Part shown: one piece after another, positions 35,141 to 43,974 of the stretch
Numbering within the stretch: the stretch's first letter is position 1
Layout of the letters: every line of letters starts with the position of its first letter
Assembly: GCA_049578985.1 (NCBI GenBank)
Contig: JBAUMZ010000134.1
Location: 1-52,722 of the forward strand
Direction of reading: 5' to 3'
Source: TH5896 sp049578985
Lineage (GTDB): Archaea; Thermoproteota; Nitrososphaeria; Nitrososphaerales; Nitrososphaeraceae
Length of the DNA: 52,722 nucleotides
The notes under the pieces: generated by a model
What the model was told of the DNA's origin: nothing
Seen by the model: the letters and a program-made list of their open reading frames with translations, nothing else
The model's database searches: none
Program-made: the position numbers and the translations under genes

Positions 35141-35419
35141 TTGCCTATCTATTTGGATGTTCACAGTGTACCATTCAAGGAAGATCAGCTGAAGGAATTG
35201 GTGCATGCTCCAAGGGATGAATTTGGTGTTAGCCACGTCAATCTCTTTTACAATCATGAAGCAAATGTCTGCTTCTGCCTGCTGGATGCTCCAGATGAAG
35301 AGGCGGTTGTAAAACACCACAATAAGGTTGGAATAAATTGTGAGTGGATAACCAGAGTAACAATGGCTACGGCCAAGGAATTCCTTCCTCAAGGTCATGT
35401 CAATTCTCTGCCTGCATAG
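35141..35419 (+). CDS. DUF4242-like small protein
   Basis: A 92-residue protein starting MPIYLDVHSVPFKEDQLKEL, followed by FYNHEANVCFCLLDAPDEEAVVKHH and a final ITRVTMATAKEFLP. The pattern of an N-terminal Y-DVH strand, the CFCLLDAPD core and a VVKHH helix matches the DUF4242/SCO4226-like ferredoxin fold proteins, some of which bind nickel in bacteria. The cysteine and histidine residues in CFC and KHH could bind metal here. The start is TTG at 35141. It is well formed although the region to its right is decayed. Family is likely, function unknown. Confidence 0.8.
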   Translation: MPIYLDVHSVPFKEDQLKELVHAPRDEFGVSHVNLFYNHEANVCFCLLDAPDEEAVVKHHNKVGINCEWITRVTMATAKEFLPQGHVNSLPA

Positions 35420-35556
35420 TTAATACTAGGTACTAGTTAGTTCAATTAACTCGTAATTTGATAAGAAGATAATTCTAACAGAGTGTGTGTGGTGTCTTCC
35501 CCTTCCACTTACAAAAGATGTGCTGAGCAAAGGTAGCTCAGATCTACGGCAGCGAT

Positions 35557-35811
35557 TTAACTAGCCGGCAGATGCGAACGCTCCTCCAGCTCGAGCAGAT
35601 GCGCTGCTACGACCACCCCTGTCATTATCATTATTATCACTGTCACTAACACTGGTCCAGAAAATCCAGCAATAAGTATTGCGTTATTCGACTTTGTACT
35701 GTCATGCTTATTGAATTCATGTACATATCTAATTTAAGCACTGGAATCTTTATAATATTCAGATTTTTCTGATGGTTCATTACCGATTATCTTTGCATTA
35801 TTTTCAGACAT
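35557..35811 (-). pseudogene. Small single-helix membrane protein with an in-frame stop
   Basis: From the ATG at 35811 the frame reads MSENNAKIIGNEPSEKSEYY KDSSA, then a TAA (35734-35736), then continues without shift to IRYVHEFNKHDSTKS and the hydrophobic helix NNAILIAGFSGPVLVTVIIM to TGVVVAAHLLELEERS, ending at 35557. The downstream half has no start codon of its own. The joined 84-codon product has a polar N-terminus, a single membrane helix and a short polar tail, so the stop is probably a mutation in a once-real gene. A sequencing error or readthrough is the alternative. I know no named family. Confidence 0.6.
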
Positions 35812-36174
35812 GGTGTACATTATTATTGACAATACTTTAGGAAGAGTTCATCAATCATCATATCTATCGTTTACTAAACGTGATAAAGGTGAAGATTCGA
35901 ATAACTACTTGTTATGTTTTTACAAACAGTTTTTTGTTTTCGGTTCCATCACGAGTGGATAGTAAGACTACATCTTTTTCTAATTTTTTGTCGTCGGTCA
36001 TTTACGTTAACACCTTAATTATATCGCATTTCAAACTTATTAGTTCTATCTCGCTATTTACCATACGCTCACCCAATTCTGATCGGTTATGAGTACAATT
36101 CAAAATGGGAAAGTGATCTATGTGTGGCAGCTGACCCCTTCCAGTCATTGATGACCATTAAAGAATGAAAAGGG

Positions 36175-36327
36175 CTACTGGACTAAATCTTTCCAGTCAT
36201 CGCCATACTTGTACCCACATGAATCACAACGTGCCTTATTCAAATCGAAGGTATTACCTACGTTGCTAGGTAGTATTGTAATTATCCGGACATTATTGCA
36301 TTGTGGGCACTTTGATCTTAAATCCAT
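36175..36327 (-). CDS. Small zinc-ribbon protein (50 residues)
   Basis: An intact frame of 51 codons, from ATG at 36325-36327 to TAG at 36175-36177, encodes MDLRSKCPQCNNVRIITIL, then KARCDSCGYKYGDDWKDL. Two CxxC pairs (CPQC and CDSC) about 24 residues apart form a standard zinc ribbon. It is the only intact gene in a decayed neighbourhood. Zinc-ribbon proteins of this size occur in many archaea; a nucleic-acid or protein contact role is possible. The intact knuckles support it as a true gene. Confidence 0.6.
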   Translation of the reverse strand: MDLRSKCPQCNNVRIITILPSNVGNTFDLNKARCDSCGYKYGDDWKDLVQ

Positions 36328-36384
36328 TCTCTGCTTACTTTGGGCTACATAACTAATAAATATTGAATTTAGGCTAAAATTTAA

Positions 36385-36640
36385 TTCTCAAGTACTCCTT
36401 CTTTCTTCATACCTGCATATACATTAGTTCCTATCGGAACAAATTTTACTTGGACAAATCAAGATTACGTAGCTCATACTGCCACATCTGCTGACTGTTC
36501 ATTTGATACAGAGGCTATTCTACCAGGATAATCAAGTTAAATCGTAATCTTGGAACCATATCATACTGCTGTAGATTCATCCTTGGATGCAAACAACAAT
36601 TGAAGGAACTCCTATCTCTAATTTCCTTGGCAAAAACTAA
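36385..36640 (+). pseudogene. Cupredoxin (plastocyanin-like) remnant
   Basis: The plus strand reads SSTPSFFIPAYTLVPIGTNF, TWTNQDYVAHTATSADCSFD and TEAILPG in one frame, then a TAA. After a shift the sequence GTISYCC leads to IHPWMQTTIEGTPISNFLGKN in a third frame, ending at 36640. These are the parts of a blue copper domain: the first histidine ligand in AHTATS, the Cys in YCC, and the last His and Met in IHPWM. A stop and two shifts show that the gene is dead. Its signal peptide is not found upstream. The intact cupredoxin at 40116-41171 is a relative. Confidence 0.8.
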
Positions 36641-37784
36641 GCGGAACCTGTGATCATGGGCAAGACGATTTTATAATATGCACTCAATACTTTGGTCAAC
36701 ATTTGGCATGGTTTCACATTCATGAACCCGATCCCTCACTCGTTCAAGTCCTTCTACGCTGGCTTTTGCATGCTTTAACCGTAATGCGTTAATACCAGTT
36801 TGATGGACTTGTTCTAATTTACGATTGCATAGTACAAGGAAGTCATTGAACATTTTGAACGAATCCCGCAATGCAAATATCTGGAGAACATTCAATATAA
36901 TTCTGTTCAATCACTATCGTTCAGGTGATTTGAGCGTAACATGCTATTGAACGATCTACTAAACGCGTTAACATTAACAATTTTCCAACAGATATTGGAG
37001 TTTTGTAAACAACCTTCATTAACTGTTTACAGTTACAGTTAACACCATTAGGTAGGATCGATCGAACAGGGAAACCTGTAACTGCATGCCGAATGCGCCT
37101 TATTATTTCGTGAATCTATCCATAGTATACCCTCTGAGGACCAAAATTATCTTCACCAGTTTAACTCGCACATGTAAGTCCATATCTCACTTTAAATTTG
37201 TCGACTCAGTCACGAACCTAAGGCGTTACCATACGTCACGTTTTTAACTGTCTGAGTCACTTGACTGACTCAAGGGTGATATGATTTGCAACAAAAGAAT
37301 GTATAACAGGTGATTACTATTTGTCTGACCCTGTGTCTACAAATTTACATCACAACGTTACCTGTGCGTCTTTATATTGTTTGTAGCCTATCTGTTTGTG
37401 ACTGATCTGCTCAGCTCAAAGATGAAGCAGGCAGGCTCCGATCTCGACTACAGGAGCTTGATAATTATCTGTCTCCGTCAACCACAAGTTGATGATACTT
37501 CTATTGATTGACGTTCGCCACCATCAGTCTAAAAATACTAAAGCACTCACTTTCTATCAATGTAGTATAAACAACTTCTAACTATGACATTAATATAATC
37601 CTACATAGATGGTCTTGGTGAAATGAGATTTTTCCTAATTGTCTCTTTAAGGTTAAAGGATTCTATGATCGATTGTCTCTCCGCATCAGGTACGGTTGGC
37701 TATCCTTACTGCAATTTGGGAATTCAGTAACTAAAATGGTTAACAAATTATATGATAGAAAATATATAGTGGTTAGCAGCAGAA
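36641..37784. other. Gene-poor stretch of about 1.1 kb
   Basis: No secure gene. A minus-strand frame at 36671-36910 (with an ATG at 36850) encodes a helical, charged segment such as ALRLKHAKASVEGLERVRDR and could be a small protein, but there is no recognised homology. A seven-base inverted repeat TGAGTCA...TGACTCA lies at 37253-37272 and related words GACTCAGTCAC at 37203-37213. At 37020-37045 TTAACTGTTTACAGTTACAGTTAAC is partly symmetric. The 3' part contains the AT-rich promoter of the membrane protein at 37785. Confidence 0.4.
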
Positions 37785-39005
37785 TTGGTATTCAAACGAA
37801 TAACTACATTTTTGATAGTCGTTATTATGCCTGAGGTATTTATCTATTTACTACTGTTTACAAATGAAGGTAACCTTGATACCTTCACTAGCATTTTTCA
37901 TCCCTCCTATGCGCACCTTGAGCACTTGCCTCATTACAATAGTGGTGGAAGCAGGTATTCTTGGGGCAATTATTCTTCATTTATAGCTTTGGAACCGGAA
38001 TATGGAGTGGCCAAACAGCAGCCAACTACAATTGAATTCAGTATACAGGATCGGAATAATAATGATGTGTATAATATAACAACAATGGTCGAGATATATG
38101 AAACGGCTACGGGTAATAGAGTTCACGTGTTTCCATGGACTTATCACAACGTGGGTGATTTTATGTTATTTTATGTCTTTCCTCGAACAGGGAACTATCA
38201 AATTGTGCTAAGTGTACTTGGCAGCAATACGGGAAACCTTGATTACGAAGGTAATATGTCAAGTTTGATCGGGTACGCGGATCCTCCTAGAACCTTGCTT
38301 AGTAACATAAAAGAATGCAATTGCGAGCGCACAATATTCAACATATCCATATCCCCTTCCTATGGAATAGTCCAAGACATCATGTATGCAGTTATCATTA
38401 TTTTGCCTCTTTCAGTGTTAGGAAGTATTTTAGTATGGAAATTCAGAAAATATCGATATGATATTAGAAAGAAAGTAGGCCCAAGAGCAACGACAATTAG
38501 GAGAGATGCTGTCAGATATCTAGTTATGCTTCTTGCAATTGGAGGAGGGGTGGTGCATCTAGCAGTGTTTCAGGATCATGCCACATTACATGTTTATTAC
38601 AGTTTATTCTTATTAGCGGCTGCAGCAGGCCAGATCGCTTACGGGATATTATTTGTCCTTGTTACCTTGTCCAGGGATGGAGATTTGCAGAGACATGAGA
38701 AGGATGAAGTATATAGTCAAATTGACAATTACAACTGTATGAAACAGAAAACCCTGGATGATCATAGGAAAAAAATGACTATTAACCTGTTTGGACTTTT
38801 TGGGACGTGCGTTTTGATAGGATTGTACTTATATTCAATCATACTGCCTCCTCCATTATCACCCACCGGTACTGCTGAAGAGATTGATATCGAAGGGATT
38901 TCTGCAAAGCTACTAGAAATATTCCTTGTAACAGGAATAATACTGATAATTAAATGGGACCGGGAAGAAATAAAAAATAAACTTATGCATATTAGTAACA
39001 GGTAA
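37785..39005 (+). CDS. Exported/membrane protein with an N-terminal beta domain and a C-terminal helical bundle
   Basis: A 406-residue protein. An N-terminal hydrophobic helix (TTFLIVVIMPEVFIYLLLF) is followed by an extracytosolic region of about 150 residues with Ig-like character (TTIEFSIQDRNNNDVYNITTMV, FYVFPRTGNYQIVLSVLG). Then come five or six hydrophobic segments, including YAVIIILPLSVLGSILVW and LLAIGGGVVHLAVFQDHATLH. His residues in HLAVFQDHATLH are placed as if they could bind metal. The start is TTG at 37785. The neighbouring exported and copper proteins suggest a part in surface or copper handling, but this is only context. No family name recognised. Confidence 0.7.
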   Translation: MVFKRITTFLIVVIMPEVFIYLLLFTNEGNLDTFTSIFHPSYAHLEHLPHYNSGGSRYSWGNYSSFIALEPEYGVAKQQPTTIEFSIQDRNNNDVYNITTMVEIYETATGNRVHVFPWTYHNVGDFMLFYVFPRTGNYQIVLSVLGSNTGNLDYEGNMSSLIGYADPPRTLLSNIKECNCERTIFNISISPSYGIVQDIMYAVIIILPLSVLGSILVWKFRKYRYDIRKKVGPRATTIRRDAVRYLVMLLAIGGGVVHLAVFQDHATLHVYYSLFLLAAAAGQIAYGILFVLVTLSRDGDLQRHEKDEVYSQIDNYNCMKQKTLDDHRKKMTINLFGLFGTCVLIGLYLYSIILPPPLSPTGTAEEIDIEGISAKLLEIFLVTGIILIIKWDREEIKNKLMHISNR

Positions 39006-39073
39006 GCCGGTATGTACTACTTCAGAATGTGTTCAATATTCGATGGGACTCCAATAAAAGCCCTATAATACAT

Positions 39074-39187
39074 TCATTGGCTAAGTGTTTCAGAACTGGG
39101 CTTACCTTCTGCATGATCTTGTGAAGTTTCTATTTTTGCTTCAGCATCTTGGGCCACATTCTTTACTTTTTTTGCTGGATCAGTCAT
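39074..39187 (-). CDS. Possible 37-residue charged protein
   Basis: A short frame from ATG 39187 to TGA 39074 reads MTDPAKKVKNVAQDAEAKIE, then TSQDHAEGKPSSETLSQ. Regular spacing of Lys, Ala and Glu suggests an amphipathic helix, like short stress-type proteins (CsbD/YtxH-like) of 30-60 residues. There is no independent support beyond composition and an AT-rich upstream region. Confidence 0.4.
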   Translation of the reverse strand: MTDPAKKVKNVAQDAEAKIETSQDHAEGKPSSETLSQ

Positions 39188-39538
39188 TAGTATAAACTAT
39201 TGCCGAACCTTTTTCTTCAAGCAATCGCAATAGTTAAATCTGTTTAGTAGAGTAATCCTCTATTTGGGGAGAATTTGCAGACTGATACAAAGAATGTGCT
39301 GAAAACCTAATTCGACATGATCTGAATATGCATTCCATAAAGAAATGATCCCGTTGACCAATACGCCGCCGCCGCCACCGCCTCTACTAGAATATATACT
39401 ATGAAACCTATTGACTTCCGAGGTTTTGGGGAGACCGTTTTGGGATTTCCTAAATACGTTTAGATAACCTTAAACGTCAAGGCTGAATGCATGCTATCTG
39501 TAGAATAACATAAATATCTCTAAAACTCAGATCGAATA
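39188..39538. other. Intergenic region upstream of an exported-protein gene
   Basis: These 351 bases contain no gene that I can see. A GC-rich word of repeated CCG codons at about 39363-39382 (CGCCGCCGCCGCCACCGCC) is unlike its surroundings. The promoter of the exported protein at 39539 should lie at the right end. Confidence 0.4.
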
Positions 39539-40024
39539 TTGAGGTGTATAAGACCGTTATACTTCAGCATTTTTTCGTTGATACTACTTGCTGTTGCTTC
39601 CTTATTATATCCTCTATCGCATGACTCATTGCTAAGCGCTCAAGAGATCAATAATAGCAAAGGTACAACAAATGGTAGAAGTTTAGATGTACTTCTTGAA
39701 CCGATCCCTTATCCAGCTAAAGTTGATTTAAGTCCTATGAAATTTAAAGTATCATTTTTGAAACCAAATACCACGCAATTACAGGAACATATTGACTTTA
39801 ATCTTAGGATATCAAAAAATGGCAAACCACTGTTTCAGGCTACCAATCAGACAGGGCAGCCTCTCGTTCCTCTACATGCGACGTACGGATATATGACAAT
39901 ACCAATGATCAATTACGAATTCAATCAAACAGGAAAATATATTGTTGAAATTCCTGTCTACGGAATCGTATTTAATCCGATTAGGCCAGAATTTGTAAAC
40001 TTTACAATAGATGTTTTATCCTGA
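39539..40024 (+). CDS. Exported beta-sandwich protein
   Basis: A 161-residue protein with an N-terminal signal peptide (LYFSIFSLILLAVASLLYPL). An all-beta domain follows: MKFKVSFLKPNTTQLQEHIDF, ISKNGKPLF, and GKYIVEIPVYGIVFNPIRPEF, ending FTIDVLS. The fold resembles the small Ig-like domains in several exported proteins of this lineage. The start is TTG at 39539. It is next to the intact membrane-anchored cupredoxin gene, and a link with copper or periplasmic-side functions is possible but not shown. Confidence 0.7.
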   Translation: MRCIRPLYFSIFSLILLAVASLLYPLSHDSLLSAQEINNSKGTTNGRSLDVLLEPIPYPAKVDLSPMKFKVSFLKPNTTQLQEHIDFNLRISKNGKPLFQATNQTGQPLVPLHATYGYMTIPMINYEFNQTGKYIVEIPVYGIVFNPIRPEFVNFTIDVLS

Positions 40025-40115
40025 AGCTTTCGAAAAAACAGCGCTGTTTAATCATCGAACTTAGGTACAGTGGTAAGAAGTCCACAGTTGTAGATACAAT
40101 GGCAAACTCTAATCT

Positions 40116-41171
40116 TTAGATCTTGCCTTTGCGATAAAGGATCACTATCGCAGCAACAGCGGCAGGTATTCCAGCAATGACAGCATAAGTTATATAGACA
40201 AGTGTTAGTGGAGATATGAACTTTGTTTGTTCGCTGACTATTCCCGTATTAGTAGCTGAGACTCCTCCTTCCTCCTGTGACTCTAAAGGATTTTCATATA
40301 CCAATGTGTTAAATTCTGTATATGCCGGAGTATTTCCAACATTTTCAATTCTTATTGTTACTGGCCCTAGTTCGTCAAAAACGACCTTCTGAACATCTGC
40401 ACCCACTTCGAAAATGTCCGAAATTCTATCTACCTCTGTCCCGTTTCTTATTATAACAAAATCATAAGGAACAAGATGCGATTTTTTATTGCTAGGCCAG
40501 TCAAAGGAATTTATCAGAAAATTAACTGGTTCTCCCAAAACTATTACACTTGGATTCCATGACATACCTATCTCATATTTATCATCATTCGTGAACGTAT
40601 AAACAGGAAATCTATCAATTCTGCTGCCAGATGCATTAACAGGATAGGTCGGAATTTCAACCTGTTTCTTCTGTTGTGGTTGAGCTACTCCCTGTTCTAA
40701 AGCAACTGATACTACTCCCTCCATCCAAGGATGAATTGTACAAAAATAGGTGTATCTGCCAGGCTCCGTGAAACTGTAGGACCATGACTCACCTGGACCA
40801 AATAGGCCGCTATCAAAAATACCATTTGGTTTTCCTTGTTTGTTTGTTAAAAGGCTTTCAATACCTGCTCCAGTACCACTGGTAACGGTATGAGATTCAG
40901 TATCTTTATTTATCCATGTTACTGCATTACCCTGATTGATAGCTGCCATTTTTGGCACATACCATTGTCTTGGAGATAGATTGGTGATGTCTACCTCAGG
41001 GTTAGCAGCGCCTCTGGGTATTGTAACTTCAAATGACCCCTGTTGATTTTCATCTTGAGTAGTTTGTGCGTAAATTTCGTTGATATTGTTCCCAAATTTA
41101 TGATTAATAGTATTATATGATACAGAGATCAAAATTACCGTAATCGCTACGGTCATAATTCTTGATATCAT
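40116..41171 (-). CDS. Membrane-anchored cupredoxin (blue copper protein)
   Basis: A 351-residue exported protein. After a signal segment (IMTVAITVILISVSYNTI) a cupredoxin domain (about 50-160) has all four type 1 copper ligands: ESHTVTSG (His), then TYFCTIHPWMEG with Cys, His and Met. A second beta domain (about 175-290) and a C-terminal membrane helix (LTLVYITYAVIAGIPAAVAAIVILY) follow, so the protein is tethered with its copper site outside. In ammonia-oxidising archaea proteins like this are thought to carry electrons in place of cytochrome c. It is divergent from the Vgb-like remnant. Family is firm; the partner is not known. Confidence 0.9.
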   Translation of the reverse strand: MISRIMTVAITVILISVSYNTINHKFGNNINEIYAQTTQDENQQGSFEVTIPRGAANPEVDITNLSPRQWYVPKMAAINQGNAVTWINKDTESHTVTSGTGAGIESLLTNKQGKPNGIFDSGLFGPGESWSYSFTEPGRYTYFCTIHPWMEGVVSVALEQGVAQPQQKKQVEIPTYPVNASGSRIDRFPVYTFTNDDKYEIGMSWNPSVIVLGEPVNFLINSFDWPSNKKSHLVPYDFVIIRNGTEVDRISDIFEVGADVQKVVFDELGPVTIRIENVGNTPAYTEFNTLVYENPLESQEEGGVSATNTGIVSEQTKFISPLTLVYITYAVIAGIPAAVAAIVILYRKGKI

Positions 41172-41273
41172 GCTTCCTAGATCTAGTTTATTCTACAGCA
41201 ATATGTATGTATAAGCAATTTATCAAATTTTAGAGCCACATACTCGGAATGTTTTAGTTCGTACTTCATATAG

Positions 41274-41993
41274 TTAAGATTAGATCCCCAATCTTTACAA
41301 GTAACAAAATGTTCTACATCTCTTCCCACAAGCCGAAACGATACTACCACTCTTCCTTATTGGAATATTGCATTAGATGATAAGATCTGGTTCAATGAAC
41401 ATGAGGGAAATGCAATAGCATATTTTGACACGGATAGTTCTACTCTCGTCGAATACCAGGTTCCAAATATGGGCAGATTATGGGGCAATACGTCTAATCC
41501 ACTAAACTTTGCAATCGATGGCATAGGATCTGTACGGTTTACAGAATGGAGTGAAAATAAGAGTGGAGTTTTGCAATCTGATGAAATTACCAACTTACCC
41601 TTTTGGATGACTGTTTCAAAAGACCAATTAATTCTTGATGCTAGCTCTGGAGAAATAAGAAGAGATATGGTTCGAATCACCATTTATCCAAATAGTTCCT
41701 TTGTAGGAGAACTAGCCAGTCAAAACCAGCCAGAAATTACCGTGGCCACATCTATTACTCCTTCTGGAAAGTTATGGAATTTAACTACTGGCTGGTTCCA
41801 AGGCAACAGATCTAGTTATCACTTAGTACTGACTACCGAAATGGGATGGAATGAACATGTTCAATACATCTCTGAAAAACGGATAAACTACAAATCACTC
41901 TTAATAGTTAATGAATCGTATTGTATTATCAACACATTGCACATGTACCAATGGGCATATTGTACGTTTATATTCCATTTTTTGCCACTTTAA
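41274..41993 (+). pseudogene. Vgb-like beta-propeller protein, C-terminal remnant
   Basis: The frame is open from 41274 and reads LPYWNIALDDKIWFNEHEGN, AIAYFDTDSSTLVEYQVPN, then WGNTSNPLNFAIDGIGSVRF, TEWSENKSGVL and LPFWMTVSKDQLILDASSGE. These are the WFNE...AIA.FD and VWFTE..NKIG blades of virginiamycin-B-lyase-like propellers, followed by the C-terminal domain (TSITPSGKLWNLTTGWF). No start codon is present before 41469 in the frame, no signal peptide is found, and most blades are missing. The end reads into the 3' end of the DtxR gene. The gene lost its 5' part, perhaps when neighbouring genes rearranged. Confidence 0.75.
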
Positions 41994-42558
41994 TGTCTCT
42001 AACGAATTCTTCAAGTCTTCTTAATGTCTCTGTATGCAAGTTATGTTCTATACCTTCTGCATCTTTATTGGCGACGTCGTCTTGAACACCAAGAATTTTA
42101 AAAAGTTCAGCCAGAACCCTATGTCTCTTGCTAATGGCTTTGGCTACTTCAATTCCCTTATCAGTCAGACTCATTCCTCTGTACCTCTCATATTTAAGAA
42201 ACTCAGTCTCATGAAGCTTCTTCACCATACTTGTGACACTTGGGGAAGAAACATTCAAATTTTCAGAGATATCTACAGTTGTGGCATATCCCTTCTGAAG
42301 AACTAATTCATAAATTACTTCAAGGTAATCTTCCATTCTATCTGTGCGATTCTCCTTTACTGTTCTCTTCGCTTCACGAATTGAATTGAGTCTACTTACA
42401 TGTTTTTGATTGTTCTCATATGACATATTTTCATGATGATCAATTTGGTGCGGGGGCTGCTGTTGCCATTCTTTTTTACTACTAGGGGTTGAGAAGCCGT
42501 TTGGATTTTTCTGATGGCTGTCCATCAATGGCGAGGAGCATCCTTTACTCTTCATCAT
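41968..42558 (-). CDS. DtxR/MntR-family metal-dependent regulator
   Basis: A 196-residue regulator. The winged helix is at about residues 72-135 (RMEDYLEVIYELVLQKGYAT, then VSSPSVTSMVKKLHETEFLKYERY and RGMSLTDKGIEVA). The metal-binding and dimer domain follows (KRHRVLAELFKILGVQD, then EGIEHNLHTETLRRLEEFV), with H, E and D residues in DtxR positions. The first 70 residues are an extra Asn/Gln/His-rich extension. The ATG overlaps the TGA of the upstream ZIP gene as ATGA, so it is translated with the operon. A feedback loop is likely: metal loading would repress the operon. No SH3-like third domain follows. Confidence 0.9.
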   Translation of the reverse strand: MMKSKGCSSPLMDSHQKNPNGFSTPSSKKEWQQQPPHQIDHHENMSYENNQKHVSRLNSIREAKRTVKENRTDRMEDYLEVIYELVLQKGYATTVDISENLNVSSPSVTSMVKKLHETEFLKYERYRGMSLTDKGIEVAKAISKRHRVLAELFKILGVQDDVANKDAEGIEHNLHTETLRRLEEFVRDIKVAKNGI

Positions 42559-43967
42559 ATCAACAGCCCCGTAAGATACATTATTAGTAAGCCCGCAATA
42601 AAGCCAGCTATAACTGATCCTGAAAAATAGGATGCAGATTTAGGTTTCTGATGATGGAATATCCATAAAGCCAGAGAGTACACTACTTGAAATATCGCCC
42701 CAGCACCCACTGACAAGAATATTATTGCGGCTATTGGAGAATAAAGAAAACCTCCGATCCAGGTGCCAATGATGGTAGGAATTCCTGCAACCAATCCCAT
42801 TATGATTAACCTTTTGATTATTTTGCTTCTACTCGCCTCGCTTTTTGCGATAGGAGCGACTATGGCTAATCCCTCAGTAGTATTGTGTAATGTAAATCCA
42901 ACTATAAGAAATGTGCTTAAGGCAATTTCCCCCAATATCATGGCTGCACCTATTGCAAGTCCTTCACCAAAATTGTGTAATCCTATTCCAATAGCGATCA
43001 TCATCGATATAGTCAAGGGCCTTAATATTTGCGGGTACATTTGCACCTTAACCTGGGGTTCTGGCGACGAAGGTGAAGGAAGAGGTGCTGTTGTAGTTCC
43101 ATCTACACCTACTACTTCTTTGTTCCCGGGCAGAAGTGCTCTTGATGTTGGCGAGGAGGAGGATAGATCAGCATCCTTCCTCAATACGGACTTCTCCAAA
43201 GCTCTTCGCATTAAGCGTTCAGAGGTATACATTAATAGTAAGAAAGAGGAGACTGCTACAAGAATGATTAACAGTTGCCCATTGAATGCCGCAGATAAAT
43301 TCTGGGCAACAATTTCATTTCCTTCCAGTAGCGCGTCGATTCCTAAAAAGGTAAGTAGTCCCGCAGTGAGACTAAGAAAGAAGTCATACTTGCCAACACT
43401 GAGCCGTCTTATGTACGGATACCATAAAAGGCCTATCATGATGGGAATTACCCCCACGTATATCCCTAGTGATGCAAATAGTAAAGCTTGCTCTGGATCT
43501 GGAGTAGGTGCCAACGCGGCCGCTTCAACATTCTTACTAAATCTAGTTCCATCAGACGTAGTAACTCCTATCTCATATGGTTCACCAGGATTCCATGGGA
43601 ATGGCATTATCACGGTAGCTTCATCCAGCCTAGATAATGTGCTGGAGGGTTCTATGGCAGCAGATTGAATTCGATCATTCACATCAGCATGAGATATAAC
43701 TACCTCCAGTGGTCCAGTATTGCGTATAAATGCTACGATCTGGCTATCACGAAATTCTACCTTTTCGATACTGATTTCTGGAAGTGGGATTCCAGTATTT
43801 AGGAGAGATTGACCGAAAGGACTAAGTAGAAACATAACCATTCCTGACAAGATAACAATAGGTACAATTGCAAGCAAAATTGCCCAGTTGCCATTAAACG
43901 TACTAGTATTTCGGTTGCGTTCATTGGATCTTTTAATTCCAGGCAATCTTATATCGATATTTTTCAT
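42555..43967 (-). CDS. ZIP-family metal transporter with extracytosolic N-terminal domain
   Basis: A 470-residue transporter. It begins with one membrane segment (about 30-50), then an extracytosolic beta-type region (about 55-150, IEKVEFRDSQIVAFIRNTG), then the usual eight-helix ZIP core from about 165. The metal-site helices are GIGLHNFGEGLAIGAAM (about residue 327) and GFTLHNTTEGLAIVAPI (about 358), with the HN..EG pattern. A long cytoplasmic loop with Ser/Pro (about 270-310) follows helix 3. ZIP proteins bring Zn2+, Fe2+, Mn2+ or other metals into the cytosol. The N-terminal domain is an addition. It lies seven bases after the multicopper oxidase and overlaps the DtxR gene, one operon. 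Confidence 0.9.
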   Translation of the reverse strand: MKNIDIRLPGIKRSNERNRNTSTFNGNWAILLAIVPIVILSGMVMFLLSPFGQSLLNTGIPLPEISIEKVEFRDSQIVAFIRNTGPLEVVISHADVNDRIQSAAIEPSSTLSRLDEATVIMPFPWNPGEPYEIGVTTSDGTRFSKNVEAAALAPTPDPEQALLFASLGIYVGVIPIMIGLLWYPYIRRLSVGKYDFFLSLTAGLLTFLGIDALLEGNEIVAQNLSAAFNGQLLIILVAVSSFLLLMYTSERLMRRALEKSVLRKDADLSSSSPTSRALLPGNKEVVGVDGTTTAPLPSPSSPEPQVKVQMYPQILRPLTISMMIAIGIGLHNFGEGLAIGAAMILGEIALSTFLIVGFTLHNTTEGLAIVAPIAKSEASRSKIIKRLIIMGLVAGIPTIIGTWIGGFLYSPIAAIIFLSVGAGAIFQVVYSLALWIFHHQKPKSASYFSGSVIAGFIAGLLIMYLTGLLI

Positions 43968-43974
43968 TTACTAC

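Noticed and set aside
42763..43668. Plus-strand 301-codon frame
   Set aside because: Antisense to the ZIP transporter, which has clear motifs and an operon position.
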